NCBI GenBank assembly: GCA_901456055.1
Contig: CABDWT010000001.1
Location: 186,001 to 250,000 of the forward strand
Length of the DNA stretch: 64,000 nucleotides
Reading direction: 5' to 3'
Source: Phytobacter ursingii
GTDB taxonomy: Bacteria > Pseudomonadota > Gammaproteobacteria > Enterobacterales > Enterobacteriaceae
Position numbers and translations under genes: made by a program. The stretch's first letter is position 1. Each line of letters opens with the position of its first letter. The notes under the pieces are model-generated. The model searched no databases and was not told the origin of the DNA. It worked only from the letters and a program-made list of their open reading frames with translations. Shown here piece by piece: positions 27,195-39,094 of this stretch.

Positions 27195-28147
27195 TGAAGC
27201 AACTTTGGTGTGCCATGTCTTTTGTGGCAGCAGGCCTGTTCTTCTCCAGCAACGCCTCGGCAGATACCTCGTCCGGGGCGTTGTTACAGCAGATGAACGT
27301 GGCGAGCCAGTCACTCAACTATGAACTGTCCTTTATCAGCATCAATAAGCAAGGGGTAGAGTCTCTGCGTTACCGCCACGCGCGTGTAAACAACCAGCCT
27401 CTCGCTCAGCTTTTGCAAATGGACGGCCCACGCCGGGAAGTGGTGCAGCGTGGCAATGAGATCAGCTACTTTGAGCCGGGTCTTGAGCCCTTTACGCTGA
27501 ATGGCGACTACATTGTCGATTCGCTCCCTTCGCTGGTATATACCGATTTCAAACGCCTTTCGCCTTATTACGACTTCATTTCCGTCGGACGTACGCGCAT
27601 TGCCGATCGTCTGTGTGAAGTGATCCGTGTCGTTGCCCGTGACGGAACGCGTTACAGCTACATTGTCTGGATGGATGCGGAAACGCGACTGCCAATGCGT
27701 GTGGATTTGCTCGACAGAGATGGTGAAACGCTGGAACAGTTCCGCGTCATTGCCTATACCGTAAACGGACAAGTCGCCAGCAGTATGCAGACGCTGGCAA
27801 AAGCCAACTTACCGCCGTTGCTCTCTGTTCCGCAGGGCGACAACGTAGACTTTAACTGGATGCCTTCCTGGTTACCGCAAGGTTTTAGCGAAGTCTCCAG
27901 CAGTCGCCGTCAGCTGCCTACCGTCGACATGCCTGTAGAGTCCCGTCTTTATTCCGATGGCCTGTTCAGTTTCTCGGTGAACGTCAACCGCGCTAATCAG
28001 AACAGCACCGATCAGATGTTACGTACGGGACGCCGGACTGTGAGTACGACCATCCGCGATAACGCTGAAATCACCATTGTGGGTGAGTTACCCCCACAAA
28101 CGGCTAAGCGCATTGCGGACAGCATCAAATTCAGGGCAGCACAATGA
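27194..28147 (+). CDS. rseB: Sigma-E regulatory protein RseB
   Basis: Periplasmic protein that shields RseA from DegS and senses mislocalised LPS/lipoprotein. 317 residues with a signal peptide (MKQLWCAMSFVAAGLFFSSNASA, cleavage probably after ASA). N-terminal LolA-like domain then the small MucB/RseB C-terminal domain. One-base overlap with rseA and 4-base overlap with rseC. Confidence 0.95.
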   Translation: MKQLWCAMSFVAAGLFFSSNASADTSSGALLQQMNVASQSLNYELSFISINKQGVESLRYRHARVNNQPLAQLLQMDGPRREVVQRGNEISYFEPGLEPFTLNGDYIVDSLPSLVYTDFKRLSPYYDFISVGRTRIADRLCEVIRVVARDGTRYSYIVWMDAETRLPMRVDLLDRDGETLEQFRVIAYTVNGQVASSMQTLAKANLPPLLSVPQGDNVDFNWMPSWLPQGFSEVSSSRRQLPTVDMPVESRLYSDGLFSFSVNVNRANQNSTDQMLRTGRRTVSTTIRDNAEITIVGELPPQTAKRIADSIKFRAAQ

Positions 28148-28614
28148 TTAAAGAGTGGGCGACAGTCGTTTCATGGAAAAACGGTGAAGCGCTGGTGGAG
28201 TGTGATGTTAAAGCCTCCTGCAGCAGCTGTGCTTCGCGTAGCGGATGCGGGAGTCGCGTACTGAACAAGCTTGGGCCGCAGATGTCCCATACCTTGTCCG
28301 TTCCGTGCGATCAGCCGTTAGTGGCAGGGCAAAAAGTGGAACTGGGAATTGGCGAAGCCAGTTTGTTGACGTCAGCGCTGCTGGTCTATATGTCCCCGCT
28401 GGTTGGTCTTTTCCTGATGTCGGCACTGTTTCAGATGCTTTTTAATCGGGATCTGGCCACATTGTGTGGCGCAATCCTGGGAGGGGTTGGCGGCTTTTTA
28501 CTGGCGAAGAGTTTTTCACCAAGACTGGCGAACCGTTCCGAATGGCAGCCCGTGATTATCAGCGTTGGCCTTCCTCCTGACCTGGTCCGCATCGATAATT
28601 CACCTGCCGAATAA
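28144..28614 (+). CDS. rseC: SoxR-reducing-system/sigma-E modulator RseC
   Basis: Inner-membrane protein, last gene of the sigma-E operon, also linked to reduction of SoxR. 156 residues. A cysteine cluster C-x6-C-x2-C-x5-C (CDVKASCSSCASRSGCG) stands near residues 20-36, followed by two membrane helices (LLTSALLVYMSPLVGLFLMSALF and ATLCGAILGGVGGFLLA). Confidence 0.93.
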   Translation: MIKEWATVVSWKNGEALVECDVKASCSSCASRSGCGSRVLNKLGPQMSHTLSVPCDQPLVAGQKVELGIGEASLLTSALLVYMSPLVGLFLMSALFQMLFNRDLATLCGAILGGVGGFLLAKSFSPRLANRSEWQPVIISVGLPPDLVRIDNSPAE

Positions 28615-28783
28615 TGCCTGTGATTTTCCTGTCTTACCGGGGGAAATGCGTAGCCTGGTGTGTTGCCAGTATGAGCATTTCCCCGCATTGTGGTTGTAGT
28701 GTAGAATGCGGCGTTTCAGACTTTTGACGTCAGGCTCCGAACCGCGGCCTCTTAGTAATTCGTAAGGCAAAAAATCTCCCTAT

Positions 28784-30583
28784 ATGAAGAATATACGTAA
28801 CTTTTCGATCATTGCTCACATCGACCACGGTAAGTCGACGCTGTCTGACCGTATTATCCAAATTTGCGGCGGCTTGTCCGATCGCGAAATGGAAGCGCAG
28901 GTTCTGGATTCTATGGATCTCGAACGTGAACGCGGTATTACCATCAAGGCACAGAGCGTTACGCTGGACTTTAAAGCGTCCGATGGCGAAACCTATCAAC
29001 TGAACTTTATCGATACTCCTGGTCACGTTGACTTCTCCTACGAAGTTTCCCGTTCGCTGGCAGCCTGCGAAGGCGCCTTGCTGGTGGTGGATGCAGGCCA
29101 GGGGGTAGAAGCGCAGACGCTGGCAAACTGCTATACGGCCATGGAAATGGATCTGGAAGTGGTGCCGGTACTGAACAAAATCGACCTGCCTGCTGCCGAC
29201 CCGGAACGTGTTGCTGAAGAAATCGAAGATATTGTAGGTATTGATGCCACCGACGCGGTGCGCTGCTCCGCGAAAACCGGCGTAGGTGTTGTTGATGTCC
29301 TCGAACGTCTGGTACGCGAAATACCGGCTCCCGAAGGGGATCCGGATGCACCGTTACAGGCACTGATCATTGACTCCTGGTTCGATAACTACCTGGGCGT
29401 TGTGTCATTAATCCGTGTCAAAAACGGGACGCTGCGTAAAGGCGATAAAGTCAAAGTGATGAGTACCGGCCAGGTGTACAACGCTGACCGTCTGGGTATC
29501 TTCACACCGAAACAGGTTGACCGTACTGAACTGAATTGCGGCGAAGTAGGCTGGCTGGTTTGCGCGATTAAAGACATTCTGGGCGCGCCGGTGGGCGATA
29601 CCCTGACACTGGCACGAAATGCGGCTGATAAAGCACTGCCTGGCTTTAAAAAGGTAAAACCGCAGGTTTATGCGGGTCTGTTCCCGGTGAGTTCCGATGA
29701 TTACGAGAACTTCCGTGATGCGCTCGGCAAGCTGAGCCTGAACGATGCATCGCTGTTCTACGAACCGGAAAGCTCTACCGCGCTGGGCTTTGGTTTCCGC
29801 TGCGGCTTCCTTGGCTTGCTGCATATGGAGATCATTCAGGAGCGTCTGGAGCGTGAGTACGATCTCGATCTGATCACTACTGCGCCGACGGTAGTTTACG
29901 AAGTGGAAACCACCTCGAAAGAAACTATCTACGTCGACAGCCCGTCCAAGTTGCCGCCGCTGAACAATATTTATGAGCTGCGTGAGCCGATTGCTGAGTG
30001 TCATATGCTGCTGCCACAGGAGTTCCTGGGCAACGTTATTACGCTCTGTATCGAGAAGCGCGGTGTGCAGACTAATATGGTTTACCACGGTAATCAGGTG
30101 GCACTGACCTATGAAATTCCGATGGCGGAAGTGGTGCTCGACTTCTTCGACCGTCTGAAGTCTACCTCCCGTGGCTATGCGTCGCTGGATTACAACTTCA
30201 AACGTTTCCAGGCCTCCAACATGGTGCGTGTGGACGTGCTGATCAACGGCGATCGTGTTGATGCGCTGGCGCTGATCACCCACAACGACAATGCGCCGTA
30301 CCGTGGCCGTGAGCTGGTTGAGAAGATGAAAGAACTTATCCCGCGTCAGCAGTTCGATATCGCGATTCAGGCGGCCATTGGTAACCACATCATTGCCCGT
30401 TCGACGGTAAAACAACTGCGTAAAAACGTTCTGGCAAAATGCTATGGCGGTGACGTTAGCCGTAAGAAAAAGCTGCTGCAGAAACAGAAAGAAGGGAAGA
30501 AACGTATGAAGCAGGTCGGCAACGTCGAGCTGCCGCAGGAAGCGTTCCTTGCCATTCTGCATGTCGGTAAAGACGGCAAATAA
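28784..30583 (+). CDS. lepA: Elongation factor 4 (back-translocating GTPase LepA)
   Basis: Ribosomal GTPase acting on stalled or mistranslocated ribosomes. 599 residues, standard. G1 [10 protein letters not shown] (residues 11-20), G2 RGITIKA, G3 DTPGHVDF, G4 NKID, then domain II, EF-G-like domains III and V and the LepA C-terminal domain ([33 protein letters not shown]). 169 bp after rseC, 16 bp before lepB: the classical lepA-lepB operon. Confidence 0.97.
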   Translation: MKNIRNFSIIAHIDHGKSTLSDRIIQICGGLSDREMEAQVLDSMDLERERGITIKAQSVTLDFKASDGETYQLNFIDTPGHVDFSYEVSRSLAACEGALLVVDAGQGVEAQTLANCYTAMEMDLEVVPVLNKIDLPAADPERVAEEIEDIVGIDATDAVRCSAKTGVGVVDVLERLVREIPAPEGDPDAPLQALIIDSWFDNYLGVVSLIRVKNGTLRKGDKVKVMSTGQVYNADRLGIFTPKQVDRTELNCGEVGWLVCAIKDILGAPVGDTLTLARNAADKALPGFKKVKPQVYAGLFPVSSDDYENFRDALGKLSLNDASLFYEPESSTALGFGFRCGFLGLLHMEIIQERLEREYDLDLITTAPTVVYEVETTSKETIYVDSPSKLPPLNNIYELREPIAECHMLLPQEFLGNVITLCIEKRGVQTNMVYHGNQVALTYEIPMAEVVLDFFDRLKSTSRGYASLDYNFKRFQASNMVRVDVLINGDRVDALALITHNDNAPYRGRELVEKMKELIPRQQFDIAIQAAIGNHIIARSTVKQLRKNVLAKCYGGDVSRKKKLLQKQKEGKKRMKQVGNVELPQEAFLAILHVGKDGK

Positions 30584-30599
30584 CCCTTAAGGAGTTGGC

Positions 30600-31574
30600 A
30601 TGGCGAACATGTTTGCCCTGATCCTGGTCATTGCGACCCTGGCGACGGGATTTTTATGGTGCCTGGATAAGTTTATTTTTGCACCCAAACGCCGTGAGCG
30701 TCAGGCTGTTGCACAACTGGCAACAGGTGATGCCCTTGATAATAAAGCGCTGAAAAAAGTCGGACCGAAACCGGGCTGGCTGGAAACAGGCGCATCGGTT
30801 TTCCCGGTGCTGGCGATTGTTCTGGTCGTACGTTCGTTCATTTATGAACCCTTCCAGATCCCGTCAGGTTCGATGATGCCAACGCTGCTGATTGGCGATT
30901 TTATTCTGGTCGAGAAGTTCGCCTATGGCATTAAAGATCCGATTTACCAGAAAACCCTGATCGAAACGGGCCACCCGAAACGGGGTGATATTGCGGTATT
31001 CAAGTATCCGGACGATCCGCGTCTTGATTACATCAAACGTGTTGTCGGTTTGCCGGGCGATAAGGTGAGTTACGATCCGGTCGCCAAACAGGTTACCGTT
31101 CAGCCGAAATGCAGCTCCGGCCAGGCTTGTGATAACGCGTTGCCGATCACTTACAGCAATGTTGAACCGAGCGATTTCGTGCAGACTTTCGGTCGCCGCA
31201 CCGGCGGGGAAGCCAGCAGTGGATTCTTCCAGGTGCCGAAAAACGAAACGCGTGACGATGGTGTGCGTCTGAGCGAGCGGAAAGAGACGCTGGGTGAGGT
31301 TACGCACCGCATTCTGACGGTGCCGATTGCTCAGGATCAGTTGGGTATGTATTACAAGCAGCAGGGCCAGCCGCTGGCGACGTGGATTGTTCCGCCGGGT
31401 CATTACTTCATGATGGGCGATAATCGCGATAACAGCGCTGACAGCCGCTACTGGGGTTTTGTACCGGAAGCCAATCTGGTGGGCAGAGCGACCGCAATCT
31501 GGATGAGTTTTGAAAAACAAGAAGGTGAATGGCCAACCGGTGTGCGCTTAAGTCGCATTGGTGGTATTCATTAA
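30600..31574 (+). CDS. lepB: Signal peptidase I
   Basis: Inner-membrane Ser/Lys protease removing signal peptides. 324 residues as in E. coli. Two N-terminal membrane segments (residues about 4-22 and 59-77), the catalytic Ser in PSGSMMPTL and Lys in YIKRVVGLPGD, and box E MGDNRDNSADSRYWG. A hairpin follows. Confidence 0.97.
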   Translation: MANMFALILVIATLATGFLWCLDKFIFAPKRRERQAVAQLATGDALDNKALKKVGPKPGWLETGASVFPVLAIVLVVRSFIYEPFQIPSGSMMPTLLIGDFILVEKFAYGIKDPIYQKTLIETGHPKRGDIAVFKYPDDPRLDYIKRVVGLPGDKVSYDPVAKQVTVQPKCSSGQACDNALPITYSNVEPSDFVQTFGRRTGGEASSGFFQVPKNETRDDGVRLSERKETLGEVTHRILTVPIAQDQLGMYYKQQGQPLATWIVPPGHYFMMGDNRDNSADSRYWGFVPEANLVGRATAIWMSFEKQEGEWPTGVRLSRIGGIH

Positions 31575-31580
31575 TTCAAC

Positions 31581-31607
31581 AGGGTGCGGACAGAATATCC
31601 GCACCCT
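31581..31607 (+). terminator. Hairpin after lepB
   Basis: Perfect 10-bp stem AGGGTGCGGA / TCCGCACCCT, 7-nt loop, 7 bp after the lepB stop, followed by GAATTATTT. Probable partial terminator before the rnc promoter. Confidence 0.6.
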
Positions 31608-31706
31608 GAATTATTTCCGCGATAAATCCGTTCAGACTAACGACATCCCCTGTTGTTGCGTATAGAATGTTCCCCCGAAGTTTCAGGCTGGCTCCTCAGG
31701 GCGCCA

Positions 31707-33430
<1,724 letters not shown>

Positions 33431-33436
33431 GAGTTG

Positions 33437-33552
33437 ATACTCTATGGATTTCGAGTTGCAGGATGGCGGCAAGACCGTGAATCCCCTGGAGCTTACATCG
33501 GTAAGTGACTGGGCGCAGCTAACGCGCCTGCAGCTTGAAAGACGACGAGTAT
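33437..33552 (+). repeat. Long imperfect palindromic intergenic element between era and recO
   Basis: 116 bp. Nested complementary arms: ATACTC/GAGTAT at the ends, TTCGAGTTGCAGG (33450-33462) with CCTGCAGCTTGAA (33527-33539), and an inner CTTAC/GTAAG stem (33492-33505). I recognise the type from intergenic repeats of enterobacteria but cannot name it. In E. coli era and recO are almost adjacent. The element ends one base before the recO ATG. Confidence 0.75.
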
Positions 33553-33553
33553 A

Positions 33554-34285
33554 ATGGAAGGCTGGCAGCGCGCATTCGTCCTGCATAGCCGTCCCTGGAG
33601 CGAAACCAGCTTAATGCTGGACGTCTTCACGGAAGAGTCGGGTCGCGTGCGCCTGGTCGCTAAAGGCGCACGTTCAAAACGTTCCAACCTGAAAGGCGCA
33701 CTACAGCCTTTTACTCCCCTGCTGGTACGCTTTGGCGGGCGTGGCGAAGTGAAAACGCTGCGTAGCGCTGAAGCCGTCTCACTGGCGCTTCCCCTGTCCG
33801 GGATCACGCTTTACAGCGGTCTGTATGTCAACGAGCTTCTGTCACGCGTTCTTGAACATGAGACTCGCTTCTCTGAACTTTTCTTCGATTATCTGCACTG
33901 TATTCAGGCGCTGGCTGGCGCAATCGGGACGCCGGAGCCGGTTTTACGTCGTTTTGAACTCGCATTGCTGGGACATCTCGGGTATGGCGTGGATTTTCTG
34001 CACTGCGCAGGTAGCGGTGAGCCTGTTGACGACACCATGACGTACCGGTATCGCGAAGAGAAGGGGTTTATTGCCAGCGTGGTGGTGGATAACAGTACAT
34101 TTACCGGGCGGCATTTGCGCGCGCTGGCCGAACGCGAATTTCCTGATATGGATACGCTCAGGGCGGCGAAACGCTTTACCCGCATAGCGTTAAAGCCGTA
34201 TCTTGGGGGCAAACCGCTCAAGAGCCGGGAACTGTTTCGCCAGTTTATGCCCAAACGAGCAACAAAAACGAATAATGATGAATGA
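33554..34285 (+). CDS. recO: DNA repair protein RecO
   Basis: Mediator loading RecA on SSB-coated gaps in the RecFOR path. 243 residues (E. coli 242). N-terminal OB fold ([39 protein letters not shown]), central helical domain, and the usual end FRQFMPKR. The ribosome site before its ATG is weak and lies inside the palindromic element. Overlaps with the following pdxJ leader. Confidence 0.95.
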   Translation: MEGWQRAFVLHSRPWSETSLMLDVFTEESGRVRLVAKGARSKRSNLKGALQPFTPLLVRFGGRGEVKTLRSAEAVSLALPLSGITLYSGLYVNELLSRVLEHETRFSELFFDYLHCIQALAGAIGTPEPVLRRFELALLGHLGYGVDFLHCAGSGEPVDDTMTYRYREEKGFIASVVVDNSTFTGRHLRALAEREFPDMDTLRAAKRFTRIALKPYLGGKPLKSRELFRQFMPKRATKTNNDE

Positions 34286-34293
34286 GGATTGTC

Positions 34294-35025
34294 ATGTCTG
34301 AATTACTGTTAGGCGTCAACATTGACCATATTGCCACTCTGCGCAATGCCCGCGGCACGGCGTATCCGGATCCGGTACAGGCGGCATTTATTGCTGAACA
34401 GGCCGGTGCAGACGGCATTACCGTGCATTTGCGTGAAGATCGTCGCCATATCACTGACCGCGATGTTCGTGTGCTGCGCCAGACCCTGGACACGCGTATG
34501 AACCTTGAAATGGCCGTCACAGAAGAGATGCTGGGGATTGCCGTCGAAACGAAGCCGCACTTCTGCTGCCTGGTGCCGGAGAAACGTCAGGAAGTGACTA
34601 CCGAAGGCGGTCTGGATGTGGCCGGACAACGTGACAAAATGCGTGATGCCTGCTCGCGTCTGGCAGATGCCGGGATTCTGGTCTCGCTGTTTATCGATGC
34701 TGATTTCGGGCAGATCAAAGCGGCTGCCGATGTTGGCGCGCCCTATATCGAAATTCATACCGGTTGCTATGCCGATGCGAAAAACGAAGCTGAACAGGCA
34801 AAAGAGCTGGAACGCATCGCTAAAGCGGCGACCTATGCGGCAAGCCTCGGCCTGAAAGTCAATGCCGGACACGGTCTCACCTACCATAACGTACAGGCTA
34901 TCGCGCGCCTGCCGGAAATGCATGAACTGAACATTGGCCATGCCATTATTGGTCGTGCGGTGATGAGTGGACTGCAAGAGGCGGTCGCAGAAATGAAACG
35001 CCTGATGGTGGAAGCGCGTAAGTAA
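34294..35025 (+). CDS. pdxJ: Pyridoxine 5'-phosphate synthase
   Basis: Forms pyridoxine 5'-phosphate from 1-deoxyxylulose 5-phosphate and 3-amino-2-oxopropyl phosphate. 243 residues from [25 protein letters not shown] stands 6 bases upstream, and an in-frame ATG 12 bp earlier overlapping recO is less likely. TIM-barrel motifs: [63 protein letters not shown]. One-base TAATG overlap with acpS. Confidence 0.97.
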   Translation: MSELLLGVNIDHIATLRNARGTAYPDPVQAAFIAEQAGADGITVHLREDRRHITDRDVRVLRQTLDTRMNLEMAVTEEMLGIAVETKPHFCCLVPEKRQEVTTEGGLDVAGQRDKMRDACSRLADAGILVSLFIDADFGQIKAAADVGAPYIEIHTGCYADAKNEAEQAKELERIAKAATYAASLGLKVNAGHGLTYHNVQAIARLPEMHELNIGHAIIGRAVMSGLQEAVAEMKRLMVEARK

Positions 35026-35405
35026 TGGCTATTCTTGGCATTGGCACAGATATCGTCGAAATCGAGCGTATTGAAGCGGTAATTGCCCGTAGTGGCGATC
35101 GCCTGGCAAAGCGCGTGTTAAGCGACAATGAATGGGCCATCTGGGAAACGCACCAGCAACCGGTGCGTTTTCTTGCTAAGCGCTTTGCCGTCAAAGAAGC
35201 GGCGGCAAAAGCGTTTGGGACAGGTATTCGCAACGGGCTTGCTTTTAACCAGTTTGAAGTGTTTAACGATGATCTGGGCAAGCCCTGCCTGCGACTGTGG
35301 GGGGAAGCGTTAGCGCTGGCGGAAAAAATGGGTGTGGCGCATATGCATGTCACGCTGGCGGATGAGCGCCGCTATGCCTGCGCGACCGTGATTATCGAGA
35401 GTTAA
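35025..35405 (+). CDS. acpS: Holo-[acyl-carrier-protein] synthase
   Basis: Transfers 4'-phosphopantetheine from CoA to acyl carrier protein. 126 residues. Family motifs [13 protein letters not shown] (Asp metal ligand) and [21 protein letters not shown]. Start overlaps the pdxJ stop. Confidence 0.97.
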   Translation: MAILGIGTDIVEIERIEAVIARSGDRLAKRVLSDNEWAIWETHQQPVRFLAKRFAVKEAAAKAFGTGIRNGLAFNQFEVFNDDLGKPCLRLWGEALALAEKMGVAHMHVTLADERRYACATVIIES

Positions 35406-35414
35406 GCACCGTGT

Positions 35415-35537
35415 TTCAGGGCGTCATTGGCGATGTCAGTTTGAACCCGGACAGCGCGGAGAAACCGGAGCGTACTCAGGGACGTGAGGATTGCGAGCTC
35501 TGCCCAGGTTCAAAATGACAAGTAAAATAGCCCTGAA
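35415..35537. repeat. Long imperfect palindromic intergenic element between acpS and yfhL
   Basis: 123 bp. Arms TTCAGGGC (35415-35422) with GCCCTGAA (35530-35537), and TGTCAGTTTGAACC (35434-35447) with GGTTCAAAATGACA (35507-35520; 13 of 14 pair). It fills the gap between convergent genes and can fold on either strand, so it may end both transcripts. Different in sequence from the era-recO element. Confidence 0.75.
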
Positions 35538-35544
35538 TCAGGTT

Positions 35545-35844
<300 letters not shown>

Positions 35845-35863
35845 TTATACGATCATTCCCTGT

Positions 35864-36712
35864 TCAAACCAGTTTTTTTACCAGCTCCTCGCTGTGGCGA
35901 ATACGCTCCGGCGCATGTTCCAGATCGCGCTGAACCAGAGCCATAAATAACAGATCGGTGAGCATCGTTTGGGCGCTGGTTGATGAAATGGCGGCACTGC
36001 GGGTCGCCTGCTCTTCGGCAATCGTATACAGACAATGGCTGGCGCGCTGTTGCAGGGCGTTAGGCGTGAAACCAGTAATCGCCAGAATGCGTCCACCGGC
36101 GCGCAGCATTTCATCTGCGGCCATATTGATCTCGCGTCGCTCACCGGAATAAGAGATCGGCAACAACAGATCGTGCGGATCCATCGCCTGCACCGTGGCC
36201 AGCAGGGCGTGCATATCCTGCTCGACCACCGCATTCAGGCCGATTTTCATTAGCTTCCAGCCAAAATTACGTGCTACCAGACCGGACGCACCAATCCCGG
36301 TCAAAACAATACGCTTTGCCGCCCGCAGCATCTCCACGCTTTGCCGTAGCTTTTCTTCGCTGTTCACATCCAGAGTGGCGCGCATGGCGCTCAGATTCTC
36401 ATTGATCAGTTTTTCGCCCACAACGCGCAGCGTATCGTCACCGAGGATCTGGTTGTGCACAGTGATGGACAGGGGATCCGGGCTGCTGGCAAGTGCCTCG
36501 CTGATCGCCAGTTTCAGTGCCGGAAAGCCTTTGAATCCCAGCTTTTGGGCGAATTTCACCACGCTTGACTGGCTAACACCCGCCTCCAGAGCCAGTTGCT
36601 GAGAACTTAAATGGCGAGCGCGATCGGGCTGCGCCAGCAAGAAATCCGCCAGCTTCTTATCACTCTGTGCAAACCCGGCATAGCGCTGGCGAATGCTAAT
36701 TAAACAGTTCAT
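35864..36712 (-). CDS. yfhH: RpiR-family regulator YfhH (MurR-like)
   Basis: N-terminal RpiR helix-turn-helix (about 1-77; HLSSQQLALEAGVSQSSVVKFAQKLGFKGFPALK) and C-terminal SIS sugar-phosphate-binding domain (about 125-260; LTGIGASGLVARNFGWKLMKIG). 282 residues from MNCLISIRQRY, the E. coli YfhH start. Function in E. coli is unassigned; here it is divergent from murQ-murP with shared operator-like motifs, so control of N-acetylmuramic acid use is likely (inference). Confidence 0.92.
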   Translation of the reverse strand: MNCLISIRQRYAGFAQSDKKLADFLLAQPDRARHLSSQQLALEAGVSQSSVVKFAQKLGFKGFPALKLAISEALASSPDPLSITVHNQILGDDTLRVVGEKLINENLSAMRATLDVNSEEKLRQSVEMLRAAKRIVLTGIGASGLVARNFGWKLMKIGLNAVVEQDMHALLATVQAMDPHDLLLPISYSGERREINMAADEMLRAGGRILAITGFTPNALQQRASHCLYTIAEEQATRSAAISSTSAQTMLTDLLFMALVQRDLEHAPERIRHSEELVKKLV

Positions 36713-36731
36713 AACGTCTCCCGAGGCAAAA

Positions 36732-36747
36732 TGTGACCACACTTACA
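36732..36747 (+). promoter_or_regulatory. CRP-like site before murQ
   Basis: TGTGA-N6-TTACA, nine of ten core bases of the CRP consensus, about 90 bp before the murQ ATG. Confidence 0.65.
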
Positions 36748-36770
36748 AATAGACACTTCACGCAGGTAAA

Positions 36771-36786
36771 TGAATTTAATATTCCA
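36771..36786 (+). promoter_or_regulatory. Operator-like motif, copy 1 (yfhH-murQ)
   Basis: TGAAT-TTAAT-ATTCCA. The outer eleven bases are identical in copy 2, 31 bp away (about three helical turns). Likely site for the YfhH or a MurR-type repressor. Confidence 0.6.
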
Positions 36787-36801
36787 TTTTTTCTATTATT
36801 A

Positions 36802-36817
36802 TGAATAAAAAATTCCA
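36802..36817 (+). promoter_or_regulatory. Operator-like motif, copy 2 (yfhH-murQ)
   Basis: TGAAT-AAAAA-ATTCCA, next to the AAAGGAG ribosome site of murQ; same arms as copy 1. Confidence 0.6.
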
Positions 36818-36828
36818 AAGGAGCAAAA

Positions 36829-37722
36829 ATGAATCTCGGTGCACTGGTTTCAGAAACACGCAATCCACAAACCATGGATTTAGATGCATTGACGACCCTT
36901 GAATTGGTTAATCGCTTTAACCAACAGGATACGCTGGTCGCAGAGGCAGTAAAAGCTACGTTACCGGAAGTTGCAAAGGCGGTGGATGCCGCGGCAACGG
37001 CGTTGAAAGCGGGCGGCAGAATTATTTATATGGGGGCAGGTACCAGTGGGCGGCTCGGCGTGCTGGATGCCTCTGAATGTCCGCCAACCTTTGGCGTGCC
37101 GCATGGCCTGGTGATTGGGCTGATTGCCGGTGGACCGGGGGCGTTGCTCAAAGCCGTTGAAGGGGCAGAAGACAATGCACAGCTTGGTGAGGACGATCTG
37201 AAAGCGCTCGTGCTGAAAGCCGAGGATCTGGTCGTCGGGCTGGCGGCGTCCGGTCGCACACCTTATGTTATCGGTGGCCTGAAATACGCCAGGACCGTGG
37301 GCTGCACGACCGTGGCGGTCTCCTGTAACCCGGATTCCCCGATTGCGCAGGAAGCGGATATTGCTATTTCGCCGGTGGTCGGCCCGGAGGCGCTCACCGG
37401 TTCCACGCGTCTGAAATCGGGAACTGCGCAGAAGTTGGTACTCAATATGATTTCCACCGGGGCGATGGTGAAATTTGGCAAGGTTTATCAAAACCTGATG
37501 GTTGATATGAAAGCGACCAATATCAAGCTGGTGGACCGCGCCTGTCGCATGGTGGTGGAGGCGACTGGCGTCACGCGCGATGTCGCGGAAAAGGTGCTTA
37601 AACAGACCGATTTCGACGTCAAACCTGCGATCCTGATGATATTAACCGGGCTTGATGCGCCTGCGGCACGTGCGAAACTGACGGCGCATCAGGGCTTTTT
37701 ACGGGCGGCGTTAGAAAACTAA
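36829..37722 (+). CDS. murQ: N-acetylmuramic acid 6-phosphate etherase
   Basis: Splits MurNAc-6-phosphate to GlcNAc-6-phosphate and D-lactate in cell-wall recycling. 297 residues (E. coli 298). SIS domain with [28 protein letters not shown] (catalytic Glu in ASECPPTF) and [15 protein letters not shown]. Followed after 10 bp by murP. In E. coli K-12 murQ lies elsewhere, with murR and murP. Confidence 0.95.
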   Translation: MNLGALVSETRNPQTMDLDALTTLELVNRFNQQDTLVAEAVKATLPEVAKAVDAAATALKAGGRIIYMGAGTSGRLGVLDASECPPTFGVPHGLVIGLIAGGPGALLKAVEGAEDNAQLGEDDLKALVLKAEDLVVGLAASGRTPYVIGGLKYARTVGCTTVAVSCNPDSPIAQEADIAISPVVGPEALTGSTRLKSGTAQKLVLNMISTGAMVKFGKVYQNLMVDMKATNIKLVDRACRMVVEATGVTRDVAEKVLKQTDFDVKPAILMILTGLDAPAARAKLTAHQGFLRAALEN

Positions 37723-37732
37723 AGAGGCGTGT

Positions 37733-39091
37733 ATGGACAAAACAGCAGCGCTCGCGAGTGCCATCCTCAATGGTGTTGGCGGGCAGGGCAACATTCAGCG
37801 TCTTGAAAACTGCATGACCCGCGTGCGCGTCGAACTTTTCGATGACGCGAAGCTGGACCTGGCTGCCACAAAACAGCTTCCCGGGGTGAGCGGCTACGTC
37901 AAACAGGGCCAACAGCACCAGTTCATTGTCGGGCCGGGTAAGGCGGCGCAGGTGGTGGATGCGATGCGGTCACAAATGAGCGGGATGGAATCCGCGCAGG
38001 ATAATGTCGAGCGTAACAAGGCCCAGGCGAAGGCTAAATACAAAGCGCCGATGAGCGATGCGCTGCGCAAACTGGCCAACGTCTTTATTCCGCTGATACC
38101 GGCGTTTATTGCCTCCGGTCTGATAACCGGCATCATCAATATCCTCAAACGCCCGGATATCGTTGGCGATTTTGCGACACAATACCCCAATATGCTCGGT
38201 TTGCTGGCCATTTTTGGCAGCGCTGTGTTTGCCATTATGAATATCCTGGTGGGGGTGAATACCGCGAAGGTATTCGGCGGTTCGCAGGCGCTGGGTGGGG
38301 TGATGGCCGGTATCCTCTCCAGTCCGCAGCTTGCGCAAATTACTTTGTTTGGCGAGGCGCTGCAGCCTGGCCGCGGTGGGGTTATCGCGGTATTACTGGT
38401 CGTGGCATTAATGTGCTGGATTGAGAAAAAATTTCGCGACATTCTGCCAGGCTCAATCGAGCTTATCCTTAACCCGTTGCTGACCACGCTTATTGCGGGG
38501 ACAGTGGCGATTATTGTGCTTCAACCCTTGGGCGGCGTGATTTCCGAGAGCATCGCCCACGGTGCTTCCTGGGCTATCGATCGCGGCGGCCTGCTGGTGG
38601 GGGCTATCCTTGCGGGGGCATTTCTGCCGCTTGTGCTTACCGGGCTTCATCAGGGACTGGTACCCATCCACGTAGAACTGGTTCAGGCACACGGTTATAA
38701 CGCTCTGTTCCCGATTCTGGCCATGGCGGGTGTCGGGCAGGTGGGGGCGGCGATTGCGGTGCTGATGAAAACCCGTAATGCCCGTCTTAAGAAAGTGATT
38801 AAAGGCGCACTACCGGTTGGGTTGCTGGGGATTGGCGAGCCGTTGATTTTCGGTGTCACCCTGCCGCTGGGCAAACCTTTTCTCGGTGCCTGCCTGGGGG
38901 GCGCCGTGGGCGGTGCGCTGATCAGTTACTGGAAAGTGGCGACGGTTATCACTTTCGGTATCTCCGGATTACCGCTTGCGTTAACCATTGTTACCGGAAA
39001 AGTGATGCTCTATCTGTTAGGCTATCTGATAGCAGTGATAGCCGGGTTCCTGTTTACCTGGCTGTTGGGTTTCACGGATCCTGAGGAGTAA
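37733..39091 (+). CDS. murP: PTS EIIBC component, MurP-type (N-acetylmuramic acid)
   Basis: Imports and phosphorylates MurNAc; lacks an EIIA domain and would need glucose EIIA (Crr). 452 residues. EIIB domain at the N-terminus with phosphorylatable C27 in RLENCMTRVRVEL, linker about 80-105, then EIIC with roughly ten membrane segments and the GLLGIGEPLIFGVTLPLG signature. Specificity is inferred from the murQ partner. Followed 3 bp later by pgpC. Confidence 0.88.
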   Translation: MDKTAALASAILNGVGGQGNIQRLENCMTRVRVELFDDAKLDLAATKQLPGVSGYVKQGQQHQFIVGPGKAAQVVDAMRSQMSGMESAQDNVERNKAQAKAKYKAPMSDALRKLANVFIPLIPAFIASGLITGIINILKRPDIVGDFATQYPNMLGLLAIFGSAVFAIMNILVGVNTAKVFGGSQALGGVMAGILSSPQLAQITLFGEALQPGRGGVIAVLLVVALMCWIEKKFRDILPGSIELILNPLLTTLIAGTVAIIVLQPLGGVISESIAHGASWAIDRGGLLVGAILAGAFLPLVLTGLHQGLVPIHVELVQAHGYNALFPILAMAGVGQVGAAIAVLMKTRNARLKKVIKGALPVGLLGIGEPLIFGVTLPLGKPFLGACLGGAVGGALISYWKVATVITFGISGLPLALTIVTGKVMLYLLGYLIAVIAGFLFTWLLGFTDPEE

Positions 39092-39094
39092 CAG

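Noticed and set aside
29408-30562. 384-codon open frame antisense to lepA
   Set aside because: Antisense shadow of a conserved GTPase gene.
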